Below the pieces are notes generated by a model. The model made no database searches. It was not told the DNA's origin and saw nothing but the letters and a program-made list of their open reading frames with translations. This document shows positions 46,960 to 60,059 of a stretch of DNA of 64,000 bases, one piece after another. The DNA is from Rhyacichthys aspro (Eukaryota > Chordata > Actinopteri > Gobiiformes > Rhyacichthyidae). Location of the stretch: contig CM072161.1 in assembly GCA_036850595.1 (NCBI GenBank), forward strand, positions 5,415,905-5,479,904, written 5' to 3'. The translations under genes were made by a program, and so were the position numbers. Position 1 is the first letter of the stretch, and the number at the start of each line of letters is the position of its first letter.

Positions 46960-47350
46960 TCCAGGAAAGGACATGTTTGCTGACCCTGCACATATTTAAT
47001 TAGAAGATGTTATATGCCACTTTTGTGCTAAATTAATCCCCGGGGTGGCTCCCAGGTGTATAGGGGTACAAAGAAAACTGCAACCCTGCACATAGACGGT
47101 GCCCAGTTTGTCAAAAGGAATGTTTACACTCGCAGTGGAACATTGTTTTAAGCCTTACTCTGTGGTTTCTGGAGCATTATTCATCATTAATTACTCCACA
47201 TGTCACTGATTTACGCTGATTAAATGCAAAGAGGGCTGTGATGGGACTCATAAGTGACAACTTAGTTTGAAGTTCCATTCAGGCATCATAAAGGGTGATA
47301 TTTGATTACATTTAGAAAATTGGAGGTGATATTTAGGGAAAGGTTGCATG
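46960..47350. promoter_or_regulatory. Candidate conserved regulatory element
   Basis: Balanced sequence with TTTAATTAGAAG near 46996, CATCATTAATTACTCC near 47183 and GATTAAATGCAAAG near 47218, i.e. clustered homeodomain-type and octamer-like cores. Confidence 0.32.
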
Positions 47351-47955
47351 TTTGGTTAGCTTTGATTCAGATGTTAATGGGATTTCTATTTACACTCAGG
47401 TGAATACGGTCGTTTCCTTCTGTTTGTGTCTTTCATACGCTTAAAAAATGAAGAAGGACATTATATAAAAGATATTGTTCCTTATTTAATGTAGAATACA
47501 AGTGAATATATGTGCATTAATAATTACTGCTTTGTTGTACTGGCCTTGAATGTCTGTGAAAAAGATTGTGGTTATAGCACACTTAACTCACACTTTCAAC
47601 AAGTCATGTTAAGTTTGTATTTTATATTGCCACTTCTAAGCGTGCTTTTCCATAAACTGTACCAAGTATTTTTCTTCTGCTGGCGTTCCATCCATCTGAT
47701 TTGGCAGATTGAGTTGAAGTATGTACAATATTCTAATGCAAATACAGGATGACTTTTTAGCGCTCTGTGCACAGGTGCAGACCGACATCTTCTTTAAGCC
47801 TGATACCAGACTGTCATACACCACTTGGGAGCGTCACTAACACTTTCTGTCAGAAGTCACACAGGGCGTAGAGCTGTTGAGATTTGAAATGTATAACTGA
47901 CGTCGGTTATGCAAATATTCCAATCAGTGCAAGCTTCTATTGTTCAAACTGCAGG
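47351..47955. other. Non-coding stretch, nothing recognised
   Basis: Short frames on both strands (47510-47752, 47636-47824) without domains. Confidence 0.4.
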
Positions 47956-47959
47956 ACAT

Positions 47960-48330
47960 CTCACTTGAATTTCTTTCTCATTCAAGTTAATTAAATCCCT
48001 CTGCAAAAGTTTGAATGGCATTTACATTAAGCAGCACCTCTGATCACCAAACACATCAGGGACAGGTTTCGATTTTACTGATGCCCGGGCTTTGTTATGA
48101 TCTGTCTACAATCCTCCTCGTTCCATCCTTCAGCCTCTCCAGACAATAAAGAGAGAAACGAGGCCTGACATTTGTTGAGTCTACAGAGCCCTGCCGTACT
48201 GGGGAGCAGGTGTACAGCACCGAGCCAGGACTGAATCGTGTCACAACTCCAAAACCTCCTGGTCTGAACACAACGGTCCTGCAGGTCTCCAGAGATCCAC
48301 TTGGACTTTCAAGGATTAAACAAAGGCCAA
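47960..48330. promoter_or_regulatory. Candidate conserved regulatory element
   Basis: Begins with an AAGTTAATTAAATCCC core near 47985 and continues as balanced, CpG-containing sequence without homopolymers to about 48330. No frame of interest. Confidence 0.3.
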
Positions 48331-49384
48331 AGAGAAAGAGCTGGTGTGGGGAAAGACTTTGATGCTGTTTAATCCTGCTCTCAGTAGATTACACTTTTAA
48401 TAATTCTGCTCTAAAATATTTTTGAAATATCATCAAAGTGTTTGAGATTAACTGCTTTGAAAGTATCCCAGTTTGCTTATGTATTTTGCATGTGCTTTAA
48501 GATAGACATACTTGACCTATTGAAAATGTTGGTTTGGTCAAGTTCTTATAGATCAGATCTCAACTAGGCTGCACTGGACTCTCTGTGAACTCACTTAGGG
48601 AAGTGCTGATGCAGTTTATTTGGCATTGAGTACCAAAACAAGTACTTACCACCCATACACAGATCCTTGTATTAGCACTGTGAACCCTGAGCCACTTTTT
48701 AACCATTTTCCCCTTTTGGAGACTTTGACCAAGCTCTGGGGTCATAAACACTGACAGCAGATAAAAGTAAAATATTATGTAATAAAATTGGAATGATTTG
48801 ATGCCTAAAACTATTTTACAGTACTCCAGAATAGAAACATTAAAATGAACATTCTGGGTAGAACTATGTGGAATACATTCACCAGTTCAATAATTATTAT
48901 ATTCCTAAAAGAACGAAGAAACTGCTAGACAAATGTCTTGTTTAAAGCATTCTGGGAAATGTAGTGCTGCTCGCATTGAACGAACTACATCAAATTGCTC
49001 CAAAATGGATCTAAACTTTCATTTTGAAATGCCCTAAAATCCCTACAAACAGGCTTCAAATGCAAGTGTGTGCACTCAGAAGACATTGTGTTGAAATAAC
49101 CTCCTACTAAGGGGTCTACAAAGGTTAAAAGAAAACAAGCAAGAATCTCTTGATTTTGTCTTTAAGGGAAATTATATTGCAGTAGTGGAGTTGGATGGGA
49201 ATATCAGCGCCACCACTAAGGGGCTTCAAGTACAAGTATGAGAAATAATAATGTGAAAGATGCAATACCTCGATACAAAGTCCTGATATCAGTATCTGTA
49301 CAATCTAAATTTGCTTAAAAGTCTATTACCTGATTTTTGCATTTACAGTAGTTGGACAGTTTAATCACCAAAAGCCTATTGTAA
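48331..49384. other. Non-coding stretch, no gene recognised
   Basis: AT-rich; frame 48560-48751 (minus) has no domain. Sequence around 48950-49010 has the look of an old repeat, unnamed. Confidence 0.4.
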
Positions 49385-49840
49385 TAGAACTCATCTGTGG
49401 AAAAAGTAAAAAAAAAAAAAAGTAAAAGTGATCCAGACTTTAAAATTAAGGATTTTAATACATGATAATGATCAGCCCTCAGTGGTATTTTGGCTAATCA
49501 CAGCTTGCTTCCGGTAAAAAGTGTTCTCATTATCTGACACTGAACACACTAAAGGGCCAAGGAAATAAACCAAGGAAATGGGTAATTCTGTTGCAAATGC
49601 ACATTATTTTACAGCTTAACAGCTTAAAAAAGATAAAAATAGTGAAAAGAGCAGGAAATTAAACATAGATAATTACAGAATCACTACAGTCTTCAACACT
49701 AAAACTTTCAGGTAAGCTATAAACGTTGATTTAATGTAAAGTATTAGCATTTTGTGATTTAAAATAAAAAACAGGAAAGGTTGCAATGTTGCTGTTGGGG
49801 TTGAGTGTTGTGGCTGAGACTGGGACAGGAAAAAACTAAA
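49385..49840 (+). repeat. Interspersed repeat, window family A, copy 3
   Basis: Shares with the 4.1-kb copy the CATCTGTGGAAAA box (49392), AGGATTTTAATAC (49449), GGCTAATCACA (49493) and CAGGTAAGCTATAAAC (about 49710). With the 62-kb copy it shares the GGCTGAGACTGGGACAGG terminal box (49812-49829). Confidence 0.55.
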
Positions 49841-50140
49841 TCAGAAAGTGGACAAGTCTGAACTATCTTGAAATCAAGCTTAAAATATTGTTTTTTTCTT
49901 CCATTTGGTCATCTGTTTTTACTCTCAATTCCATTGAAGAGTGAATAAAACAGAGTGACTGGCAGAAGGGTTAAAGGTGAAAAAAACACTGATGATTTCT
50001 GGGGAATAATGTTGAGAGGTCCACTTTTATCCATTGCATGATCCCATTCTTCTGATGTTTTGGGTTCGATCAATGTTTGTACACCTTCATACACTGACTG
50101 GCGTTCATTTTTGAATGTCCTTTTATCAAAACTTTGACAG
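49841..50140. other. Non-coding stretch, nothing recognised
   Basis: AT-rich spacer with a T run at about 50151-50162 at its edge. Confidence 0.4.
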
Positions 50141-50164
50141 AGCAGGCTTCTTTTTTTTTTTTCC

Positions 50165-50640
50165 CCGGAAATCTTCAGGTGGAAATATTAAACGAGGCTC
50201 AGAGAGTGCCAGAGCGTGATGAGTGGTTTTGTGATCGCTCGCGGAGAGATTTCCGACAGACAAACTGCCTCTGCGGGTCATAGATCATCGTAGTGGCAGC
50301 AAAATATGTCATTAGTCGTATTATGTTTCATGGCACGGCGCACAAGACAAAACACTACACTGGTTTTCCTGAACAGCGGCAGGCTAGTGTAACATCCTCA
50401 TCGCGTTGCTGTCACAAGGAAGCTCGTGTCCAAAAACGTCCCGGTGTGAGAGAAACCAAGCCGAGAAAGGCACTGCAGACGGTTTCATTTTTCAACCCAC
50501 AGCCACCACAAGGCTGCTGCTCAGAGCCATGCAAACGACAGGAGATTTTTTTTTTTTTTTTTTTGGTCTTTGAAGTACTGCGATTGCCTTTCAATTAAAC
50601 TCCAATGTTATCAGCGCATTGCAGCAACATTTATTCCTAA
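50165..50640. promoter_or_regulatory. Candidate conserved block, regulatory or cryptic exon
   Basis: CpG-containing, balanced sequence interrupted by a T tract at about 50547-50564. A 101-codon plus frame (50293-50598) crosses it, but it reads into the T tract (poly-Phe), has no domain and is matched by an opposing open frame, so coding is unlikely. Confidence 0.25.
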
Positions 50641-51040
50641 TGAGCTGCGCTTGCTTTGGATTTGCAGGCCAAATCTGGGAATTCCATTGGTGTAGGCAGC
50701 CAATTATGATGATATGTGATAGAAGGCTGGCTTTTGCAATTTAAAGGCCATGATGAAAAACTGTGTGAATGTAAGCTGAAAACTCCAGCGTGGCTTGTGG
50801 ACCATTTGGTTGAGCACAGAAACAAGAGTTGATTTTAAGTTTGACTCTGGCAAGGAATGACTTCGAAAGGGCAGTATTGGCAAGTTAGAATCAACACCAG
50901 CAGCCTTTTGGGAAACAATCTTGGAATCTGATCTGTGGAAACCCAAATCACCCTCTAAAGCCACAAAGAGCCACAGCTTTCTGAGTGCAGCAGCGTGCAA
51001 ACGAATGAGGATCATCAGGTAATAGGGCATGATTATTCTG
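50641..51040. promoter_or_regulatory. Candidate conserved regulatory element
   Basis: Even-textured block with GCAGCCAATTATGATGATATG near 50696 and no long homopolymers. Minus-strand frames (50704-51271) overlap each other and have no recognisable product. Confidence 0.25.
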
Positions 51041-51264
51041 GATATAAATAATAAAAATCAGGATCAGTGGTTGTTTAAAGTGGATTTGGAGGGATAGGAT
51101 GGAGAACCAGACGCCACTCTCGCCATCTTCTATATTTGGACCCACTGGACAGAGGATTGTACACTGATCTGTTTTATCATGACTAGGTTGAGTGTGGCTC
51201 ACTTGCATTAGGTACACATAATCATTATAGTATTCACATTGTGTTCTAAAGTAGAAGTGTGTTA

Positions 51265-51908
51265 AAAACAACTCTGATAAAAGTAGAAGTACTCATTCAA
51301 CTTCTATACTCAAGTAAAAGTTTCATTCTCTGAAATGTACAAAGTAAAAAGTAAAAATTAATTTTGTTGTCAATGATACACAACACATTTGTGAGAACTC
51401 TGCAATAACTCTTTCATTAACAATCTGCAAGTATTGAAAAGAAGACGTATTGAAACAGTATTGCAATTGTTATTTGTTATGCTATTATTTTCATTCTTCA
51501 TCATTTACCACAATCACCAAACAATATTAGATGTTGTTTGAGTTTATAAGAATAACATATTTTGGGGAGTCGTAGCAACGGAGAAGTGACAAAACAATTT
51601 CTGTCTTTAACTCAGTGTTTAAATAGTTGTTTACAATATGCAGGAACACAAAGTTTCTCTCTCTCTTCATCCATATCACTGCTGAAAACCCACACCAGAC
51701 ACCCTCTCTTATTTTGGTGCTTGACTTTCCCTCTCTTGTTAATCTTTTACGTCATGTCGTAATCTGGAGGTTGTAAAAGATATGTGTGTTTAAAAGTAGG
51801 AAGTAAAAGTAAAACGTCGCCAGATAAATAAACACTCAAGTCACTAACAGCTCACAAATACCTAAAAAATATACATTAGTACAAATACTTAGTTACTTCC
51901 CACCTCTG
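51265..51908. mobile_element. hAT-type non-autonomous element, left end lost
   Basis: The right end 51891-51908 reads AGTTACTTCCCACCTCTG, the reverse of CAGAGGTGGGAAGTAACT, a terminus I recognise from an abundant fish hAT-type MITE. The left part is AAGTACT/AAGTAAAA-rich as in that family but the terminus itself is not preserved. No target duplication visible. Confidence 0.65.
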
Positions 51909-52620
51909 TCGATACCTACTGATAAATGCAGTTGTTGCCCATGTCGGACAGAGTTTGTGTAAACTCCATTAACAGCAGACCTACTCTGCAGGTGATTTGA
52001 GTTCATTAGCTAGTTTTAGACAAAGATAATCAGACTGAATGAGTGCCGAGTTTGTGCAGACTCTTCTTATAATAACCATTGTGCCATATGTCCCCCACAC
52101 TCACCTCAGCCAACCTCAGCAAAGCCCCTTCATCCTGATTACTCCCAATTACAAATAATGGAGCAGCATAATTGTCAGACTTGACAGTAGCAGTAACAAA
52201 GTTTGAGTTGTGTAGCGGCTTTGTCGACTGTGTGGCACAGCAGCAACGTGCAACACTTTGACACTGAGTGAGCACTGTGGCCTGGCACAACATATGAAGA
52301 CAGAAATGTTTTGTTTTACATGTAAATACTTGTGCTTTTTATTGACCCAAGCCTAAACTGTCCTGGCATTTAGTTGTATTAAAGGATGTGTTATTATGTT
52401 CTACATTGATGTGTACTGTATGGGACTGATGATACAACCACTCCCAGGACCAAACCTTATCTAATCATGGACTAAACCAACTCTAAGGTCAGAAAATCTT
52501 GTCCTAATTACAGCTGGACTCAAGTGGATGGTTGAGTCACCCTTATTTAACCTATTGTACTTACTTTTAAGGTTATATTTTGAAATTCACTGCTCTATTT
52601 TACCAAACATACAACTAAAA
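51909..52620. other. Non-coding stretch, no gene recognised
   Basis: Frame 52030-52293 (minus) lacks a domain. About 51960-52300 is balanced in composition. Confidence 0.4.
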
Positions 52621-52624
52621 GGTA

Positions 52625-52780
52625 AATCAATCAAATATACTTTATTGTCCCAAAGTGCTTTCTTGGGCAATTTTTTTCTTGGGCAAAGTGCAACTGCAGG
52701 GCAAACATACCGTACAAAACAGACAGAACATACATAAGTACATACTTATATGTACTACACGCAACCAACAATTATCAAGT
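52625..52780. mobile_element. Tail fragment of a fish retroelement
   Basis: AATCAATCAAATATACTTTA followed by TTGTCCCAAAGTGC resembles the terminal segment of widespread fish LINEs. A short TTTCTTGGGCAA direct repeat follows. Confidence 0.45.
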
Positions 52781-54050
52781 GCAAAATACCTTGTATAGCT
52801 TATTGAAATACAATTGTAGCACCTGCCCTGAGCTAAAAATATTTCAGAATAAAGCTAAACTAAAGCTAAAACTAATCTACAATAAATACATAAATAATAC
52901 AACTGGTCACATATAAAAATGTATAATAAAAATAATAAAACCAACCCTGTGAACAGAATAAACTGTGCAACACATGCCTCATTGTTGTCCAATGTGTGGC
53001 CTTGTGGAATAAAAACAAAAGAAAAAAAAGGGAGACATTTGCAACTGTTATACAAACAATACGTCCAATAAGTCTTTACAGTAAGGTCTTATAGAAGACA
53101 TTGTGTGATGCCTCACTCTGACACATTGTGGACCCAGATGTTGCATCAGAAACTCAAACTGGGAGCGCACAGTTATCATGTGAACAGGGTAGATATTGGC
53201 AACAATGAAAGCCACAAGAGAAAGCGCTGTCCGGCAACAGCCCAGAAAGAATAATGTTGTGGAGCAGCAATGGGGGAGGGGGGGGTAGTAGTGTGTGAGA
53301 AATGCCTAGCAACTGTTTGCCTCCTCTCTGACTGCCCCTATCTCTCCACGTGATTAATGCTAGCTAGGCGCACCGTGCAGTCATCGCTCACTGACGCTCG
53401 GCCAGCCGCTATTGGCTGGCAACAATATAGAGACAGAAAAAGGTGAAAGCATAAAAAGCGGCCTTTCTTTTAGTCATAAAAAGTCACACTGACGTCACTT
53501 ATGTGGTGACTCTAGCGACAATAACTCTAGGCGAAAGTTCCTTCTCCATCTCTGAAATACTTGCTTATGTTGTTTTCCATTATGACAAGATGACAAGATG
53601 ACTAATAATAGATGCATGTAACTGTAAATAACTGGTTGAGGTAAGAGTACATTTGGGTGATACAGACCATGAATTTTAGTGCATTTTTTTTATCTGAATA
53701 GCAACAATATAATTCAGTATATTCAGTATTCTTAATAAAAGTGGCATGTGCCCTTAACCAACAGCAACATGTTCATGCAAATCTCACTTACATAAAACAA
53801 TAATAAACTACCTACATTAAATAAGAACTCAATCTAACATTTAGTCTCTCACTTTGGTACATCTCTGTAGGACATATGCCACATAATTGAAAGCCGAACA
53901 TTAAAAGCTTTAACTCCTTTACTAATTCAAACCCAAACTAACGTCTTGCAGTGTGATTCTGCCAGAACTCCAGGCTAAAAAGTTCATCCTTCACCTCTGA
54001 TCTTCTGTGTGTTTCTTAATTAATTACATTATGGAAATAGTGTCCAAACT
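52781..54050. other. Non-coding stretch with a G-rich tract
   Basis: A G tract lies near 53274-53284 (GGGGGAGGGGGGGG). About 53280-53540 is GC-richer, with two CpG-bearing pieces, but no gene or site was recognised. Confidence 0.4.
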
Positions 54051-54054
54051 GAAC

Positions 54055-54800
54055 GAGTAAGAGTTGGCAAATAAGCAATTAAAAACACACAAAAAAGAAA
54101 AAAGTCGGCGTTGGAGGGCCGTTCGGGATCAGTGGAAAATCTGTGCTTGCTATTTAGCTTCATCACAGCCTCCTTCATGCCAGCCAAAGAGGGGCAAATG
54201 TTACATTAGGACCTCATTAGCAGACAGACTGGGGCATGGCTGGGGCAGTGAGTGAAGTCAGCTGCCTGCCTCATTACAGAAGCCAAGCCGGACTCCAGCC
54301 GTGTGTGTTGTGTGTGTGTCACTTGCCTCTACGCATCAATGCGACATGTGTGTTGATGTGTGTTCAGGAAGAAGGTGAGCCCACTGTGGCATCCATGCAC
54401 ACACTAGATCATACCTATTAACTCCATCGATTGGACAAAGCGGTACGAGACTTTGACAGACAATGTGTCACCAAACGCTTGATCTCTGGAGGTTCTGAAA
54501 AGGCTGTAAACCCCCTTAGCATGTGTCCATATTTTATAATAATGAGCCTGCCGAGTGCATTCCCATGTGTTAGCCTCATGCATATCTGGAGGCATGTCAC
54601 GAGTGCCCACAGAGATTCTTCAGCCAGTCCTTGTCAATAGATGGCTGTCCAGGTAAATGAAACCAATTAGGGGGCTCCCTGCACCTCCGGTCTGGAGCTA
54701 ATTAAGTCCACACAGCGGGAATGGAGGCTTCTCACACAGGCAGACAGGCCAAAATTGGTATATAACGCTTGGGTGTAGTGGATAGGCTCCACAGTGTGAG
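54055..54800. promoter_or_regulatory. Candidate conserved regulatory cluster
   Basis: Balanced sequence with ACCAATTAGGGG (54663-54674) and GAGCTAATTAAGTCC (about 54695-54709), two homeodomain-type cores some 30 bp apart in GC-rich surroundings. It also includes a GT-rich run near 54302-54318. Short frames on both strands (54064-54640) show no domain. Confidence 0.38.
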
Positions 54801-55830
54801 AGTTGCAGCAAAGAAGCCTAAACATATGAGCGGTGTCTCTGAGATGAAGCAGCAGTCAGTGCACTAGAGCCATTTTCGGCAGCCGCAGCCAAGTTCCTGT
54901 TACCATACAGCAGCACTATTCAATCAGCACTGTCTTGGCTCAAGGCAACTTTTTCTGCTTCCTCAAGGCCCCTCTCCACTACCACTCTTCTTCAGGAGAG
55001 AGCTAGATTTAGGACCGGGATATAAAGCAAAACAGTATTGCATTTTTAACAGTATATAATTAAATAATGCAGGCAAGTCTTGATTAATACCTGAGGACAA
55101 AAGTAAACAGAGGGGCAATTGGAATCAAGTTAGTTTTTCTTGTAACCTGAGGTGGGAAGTAGATGCATTTGCTTATATCATGAAACATAAGACAATATGC
55201 AAAAGAAACTAGCATCAGTATCAGTAGGGCTAATGTAACTTATGACAATACAATATGATACAATACAGCAATAGTAAGTCAAAATGACCCACTGTATTTT
55301 AGAACAATTTTGGACACTATCTGTATTCTCATCCTATAGATGTAGATGTGGATGTGTGTTTTAATATTTTAACAGCTGGATAGAGGTAAATAAATTCGTT
55401 ATTACAAGTTGTATTAAGTGTTATGTTAGGTGTGGATGCTTGTATGGCATAATACATAACCTTGTGTCATCACAGGTGTTGACGGCAAAGTCAGTTTATG
55501 CTTCAGGTGTTAACCAACTTCAGGTGTTAACCAACACTAATATCCTGTACCAGTGTATATTCTGAGTTTAGTATAGGCCTACTGCATGACTTGTGAAACA
55601 AACTAAAAGCAACAATGCCCTGACATATTACTGGTTGATACTGTCCCAGGCCTAAACAGATTAAAGGTAAGAAAGGTTAAAGTCTGGCAGCTGACATGTA
55701 TTAAGCTCACAGTATTTTTCCTTATTAACAGTGGACAGTATAATAGTGACACAAAATGTTTCCCATGGCATCCAGGAAGAATAGTCCCACACAAACGCTA
55801 AATTCAGAACTCACCTTGATATTAACGTAA
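54801..55830. other. Non-coding stretch with a hAT-end fragment and a 17-bp tandem repeat
   Basis: TGAGGTGGGAAGTAG at about 55148 matches the start of the hAT-type element seen at 51.3-51.9 kb, but no body follows convincingly. CTTCAGGTGTTAACCAA is tandemly duplicated exactly at 55501-55517 and 55518-55534. Confidence 0.6.
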
Positions 55831-55833
55831 CTG

Positions 55834-56640
55834 ACATACATAGCAACAATGTCAAATATTCTACAAAACCTTCAGATATTTTGATCACACATTTATCCAT
55901 ATCAGGTTGACCAATTTTGAAGTCATTCAGTCAAACCGCCTGCAAATCAGGTGGTCACATGATCAACGCATTATAGCGAACTTCCTGTTGGTCAGGGCAG
56001 GTGGATTTATAATTTTGTGTTTGACTTGGGGTGGTGCATGTATGTGTCGAATTTTGTTCACCTCCGATAAAGTAAGTTTCAGGATGTCCTATTGGCTGAT
56101 GGTCACATTTTTGGGGTTATAGTACTACAATAGGAGTTAGGGTATGGCCATCAGTGACTTTTTGATCAGGGTCACATGACAGATAAGTGTATCAAATTCA
56201 GTATGTCTATGATAAAATCAATTTTTGTCATCCCACACAAATAGTTTTTTCTACTCTGCAGGGGGCGCTGATGTGTCAGTCTTCAGTTTCCCCAAATAAA
56301 TCTGTTGAGGGCTGTGGACTGAGCACACAATTTAAAGTCAAGCCAAACTGGACAAAATATGAAATATAAAAATTCTGTGTTTAGCAGCGAAATGGAATGC
56401 AGTGGAAAAATAAAATCACTGAGTTGCTATGGCAAACACATTTAATATTCTGCATAACCTTCAACAACTTTTAATGGGGTACTTGATGATGTGAAGCAAG
56501 TTTGATGTTGCTGGATTTAATGCTCTAGGACAAGTTCGTTTTAGTTCAAGGGGTGGAAATTTCATCAAAATCTTATTTTGAAATTTCAATCCAAGATGGC
56601 CAACTTCCTGTTGGTTACGCAGCATCTACGCAATATGTTT
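55834..56640. repeat. Two degenerate modules of an unnamed fish repeat
   Basis: Module 1 (from about 55834) and module 2 (from about 56425) share, in order, GCAACA..AATATTCT.CA.AACCTTCA and, farther on, AACTTCCTGTTGGT (about 55979 and 56604). They are about 600 bp apart. A GCAGGGGGCGCTGATG box lies at about 56258. Class unknown. Confidence 0.5.
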
Positions 56641-57190
56641 CTTTTATTCAGGCCGACATGACCAATCATTGCGATGTTCACTTAGTTTAAGTGTGCTTCA
56701 AGCGTTTAGATTAGTGCTCTTTGTGCACTTTTACAGTTCCAATAGGCTCCTCGTCTCAGTGTGGAGGTGGAGAACTGGAGAAAAGCTCTTCAGATACTTT
56801 TGGAGACTCAACTCCTACACTTGTCTGCACCACCTATTATCTTACACCATACATTATTTGTCAGATATAAACTTTTTTTTTTTTAAAGCCTGAATCTTAG
56901 TCATCAGTCGGGGGTTTGAATGTTAACAGCATATTAGGATTCAAGCCAAGAGAAGATTATCACTTTATTGTAAACATGGAAGTTTATTCAAGACTGTAGA
57001 AAATGTCTGTGATAATGTAGTTGTCAATTAAATACAGACCCTGCCCCTGACACATTGTTAGTTTTTGTCTTTTAAAATAAGTGGCTCTGCTCCTTGGGAC
57101 TGATCACAGAATAGCAATTTTAACATTTTTGTTGCTGCAAGATGCCAAGTTTCCACTTCATTAAAGGGTTTTCTCAGAGGGCTACAATAC
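56641..57190. other. Non-coding stretch, nothing recognised
   Basis: Contains a T run near 56870-56884 and a chance plus frame 56669-56893. Confidence 0.4.
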
Positions 57191-57194
57191 ATGT

Positions 57195-57480
57195 TTCCCC
57201 TCATTAAGAATAACAAGCTAATTATCTATCCTAGGCTGTTGGAATGAGATGGCTGGGTAAGTTGCCGAAGTCCTGTAATATTTGTTTCCACCCACAAGCA
57301 CAACCTAAAATATCTGCATATGATAATTTACAGCAGGTAATGTGTCACATAATGTCTAAGTGAAGTGACCAGATGGTGGTGGATGTGTGGAGCGGCGGAA
57401 GTAAAGTGCTTCCATATAGCTTGACTGAGCGCTGAGTAATATCAGCTGACATTTGGAAATGTTGCAGCTTATTAAGGATT
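57195..57480. promoter_or_regulatory. Candidate conserved regulatory element
   Basis: AACAAGCTAATTATCTATCC near 57212, GATAATTTACAGCAGG near 57320 and CATCTGG-like words in balanced sequence. No open frame. Confidence 0.3.
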
Positions 57481-58555
57481 CTCTTCAGAAATCTCTCCAG
57501 AGCAAATTACACATCAGTCATCCTTTCTATCAGAGGGATGAAAACTGAAAGGTGAAGAGTTCCATCGAAAATTCTTAATATGCAGAAGACCAGCACTTCC
57601 TCGATGTGTTCTGTGTCTCAAACTAAACTATGGAGCTATGCTAATGCACAAAAAGAAACTCACTTCTAAAATGTCTCGTTAAGGGTAGATCAAGGACTAC
57701 AGGCCTTTATATGATATAGTTTATTCTTAGAATTGTCAAGATTATATAATATTTTTATAATGCATTAATGACATAGTGCAAATATTTATGTCTGCCTTTT
57801 TATCATGCCAGTCCTTGCATGCATTAAATGTTGTTGTTTTTTCTAATTCCATCTCATCTAATCTATACATGGTGACAAATATTAGCCAAAAAGATAACAG
57901 GAAATGATAAACATCTCAGTGATGTTTGTAAATCTATACAGGGTCATTCCCCCAAGACAGCCATGTGTTTTAATAGAACTGTACCATCACTGTAATGCAA
58001 TACATTACAATACAAAATCTGTATACCGTTGATGGTTCAGAAATATCATTTGGAACTATTGTCACTCTCCAAATGGAGCGATCAAATCTGGCCCAAGAAA
58101 ATGTCAGGGGTGTTTTGCAGGATTTAAAGCCAATAAATATTAAAGTACTAATAACATTTCACTTTCAGATTTTCCAGGAAGCAACACGTTTCTACTGGGG
58201 ACACTAAACATTTCAATAAAATACTTTAACATTGAATATGGCCTCCTTAGCTTATTATAAACTTCAGTATTTTGTGTATGATGTTCCTCACAGAATTAGC
58301 TCTGCGTTCAAAAGCGGAATGCTGACAATACTAATATCAGGTTCACACAAACAGCTATGTAAAGATGTATTTCCAATGATGTGGGCATTTCAACTTTGAT
58401 ACGGAGTGGTGTAACATTTTGGATCTTTCACACATTTAAAATTTGTATACATTCTTGAACAATAAAGTTTTCTAAGGGAAACTTTAGTGAAACATTGAAG
58501 AAAGAATGCTGGAAACAAGAGTGATTAGGGAAACCCTCAGTGTGTAAAGCCATTA
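57481..58555. other. Non-coding stretch, no gene recognised
   Basis: AT-rich; frame 57995-58207 (plus) has no domain. Confidence 0.4.
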
Positions 58556-58559
58556 CATT

Positions 58560-58860
58560 TTGTATATGAACCATTAATATTTTTCCCCCTGCAGCAGAGC
58601 TCGATAATTAGCAGCAGAAGTATAATAGCTGTCTATACCTGATGAACCAAATGTTTGTTTTACCGTGAAATGTGTTTCTGCAGAATGCAAACATCAGTGA
58701 TCCTGACGCTGGCACGACACAAAGGCAATGAAAACGGCATTTAACCTGAACACACTGAACATGATTTCCAGGCGCACCCAGAGAGGATTATTTCAGGTGC
58801 TTAATTCCAAACAGTGCAGCTCAATCTACACATGGAGTCCATCTCCAACAGATGTTATGA
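58560..58860. promoter_or_regulatory. Candidate conserved regulatory element
   Basis: CTCGATAATTAGCAGCAG near 58600 and GCAAACATCAGTGATC near 58687 in clean, balanced sequence ending near GGTGCTTAATTCC (58795). Confidence 0.32.
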
Positions 58861-60055
58861 TTTAATTGGATGATGTTTGTCTTTGTGTGAGCCTGCTGGA
58901 GAGTGAGAGAGAAGACATCTCTGCAGGAGGCTGATATAAAATGGTTTTATCCAGACTTGGATCAGAACGTTCAGTGATGAAGGCAGGAGGCTCAGAGGAG
59001 AATTGCCAACATCAAAGACCATTTGGGGAGAAGTACTACAGTAAATACAGTTGGATGTGGCAAACAACTAACGCAAATAGCTCCGACTTATGATGTGACT
59101 TTTTATAGTATGCTGTCAAATCATTTATAGAAACCATTATTTGTGCCTATTACCCACTGTCACATAAGCAATAACAATCCCTTATTATGTTGCAGTCTTG
59201 CATCCACTCTGCACATTTAATGGAAAAAATATAGTTTCAGGATGTCACCTACTTTCTGTCATAAATTAAGCCAACCAACGATAAACACCCATCTGTTTCC
59301 ATTCCTGCATGACATTGTTTGGTCAATGGGCAACCTCAACTGCAAAAACAAACACTGCACAAATTGCCAATAAAAAATGTAAACTTATCTGTAGCTCCGT
59401 AGTGACAGCACTGGAACAGGTTTCACTAAAACGGGCTTCTTTATTTTCCTTCCACAGCAGTTTTACAGGGTTCTTATCACATTCTTGGATGACGCCATTA
59501 GAACTGCAGGAAATGACAAGTAAATGAATACTGATAGAACAAAACAAGTTATTACACATACACATCTGTACGAATAAACACCTCGTTGGCCGCCTGTCAC
59601 TTTGGAGGTCTTTTAAGTCCATTTAAATCTTGTACCGTACAGCTTAATTGTCCTTGTTAGCTTAACCTTCCCCTTGTAATTAGTAAGTAATTAATCTTTT
59701 ACCCTTTTAAACAATATTCATTTGTTTGCTTCAAATTAAATGATTTATTTACCAATCATCTCTTTCAGAACACATTATTTTTGATACATAAAGGCATGTA
59801 TTTTACAAATCAGCTTGGTCAACACATGAAACCTATTACAAATGATCATTTTTAATGCCTTGTGAACGTGTTGACCCATCATACTCATCACACAGTTCTA
59901 TATTTTTCTTTAACTTTACAATCCTTGGCACCGAGTTTGGAACAATATCCATAATGTGACATGTTACTTAAATGCCACTCTGCTAGGTATTATTTGCTTG
60001 TTTCCTCCTGGGTGTGTGCTGGTAAACTCATCCGACAATGGTTACACAATGATTT
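58861..60055. other. Non-coding stretch, no gene recognised
   Basis: Both strands are open over about 59309-59622 with no domain or splice pair. The rest is AT-rich. Confidence 0.4.
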
Positions 60056-60059
60056 GATG

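Noticed and set aside
50412..51271. Series of overlapping minus-strand open frames
   Set aside because: They overlap in different frames, include a translated T tract at one end, and show no recognisable product.
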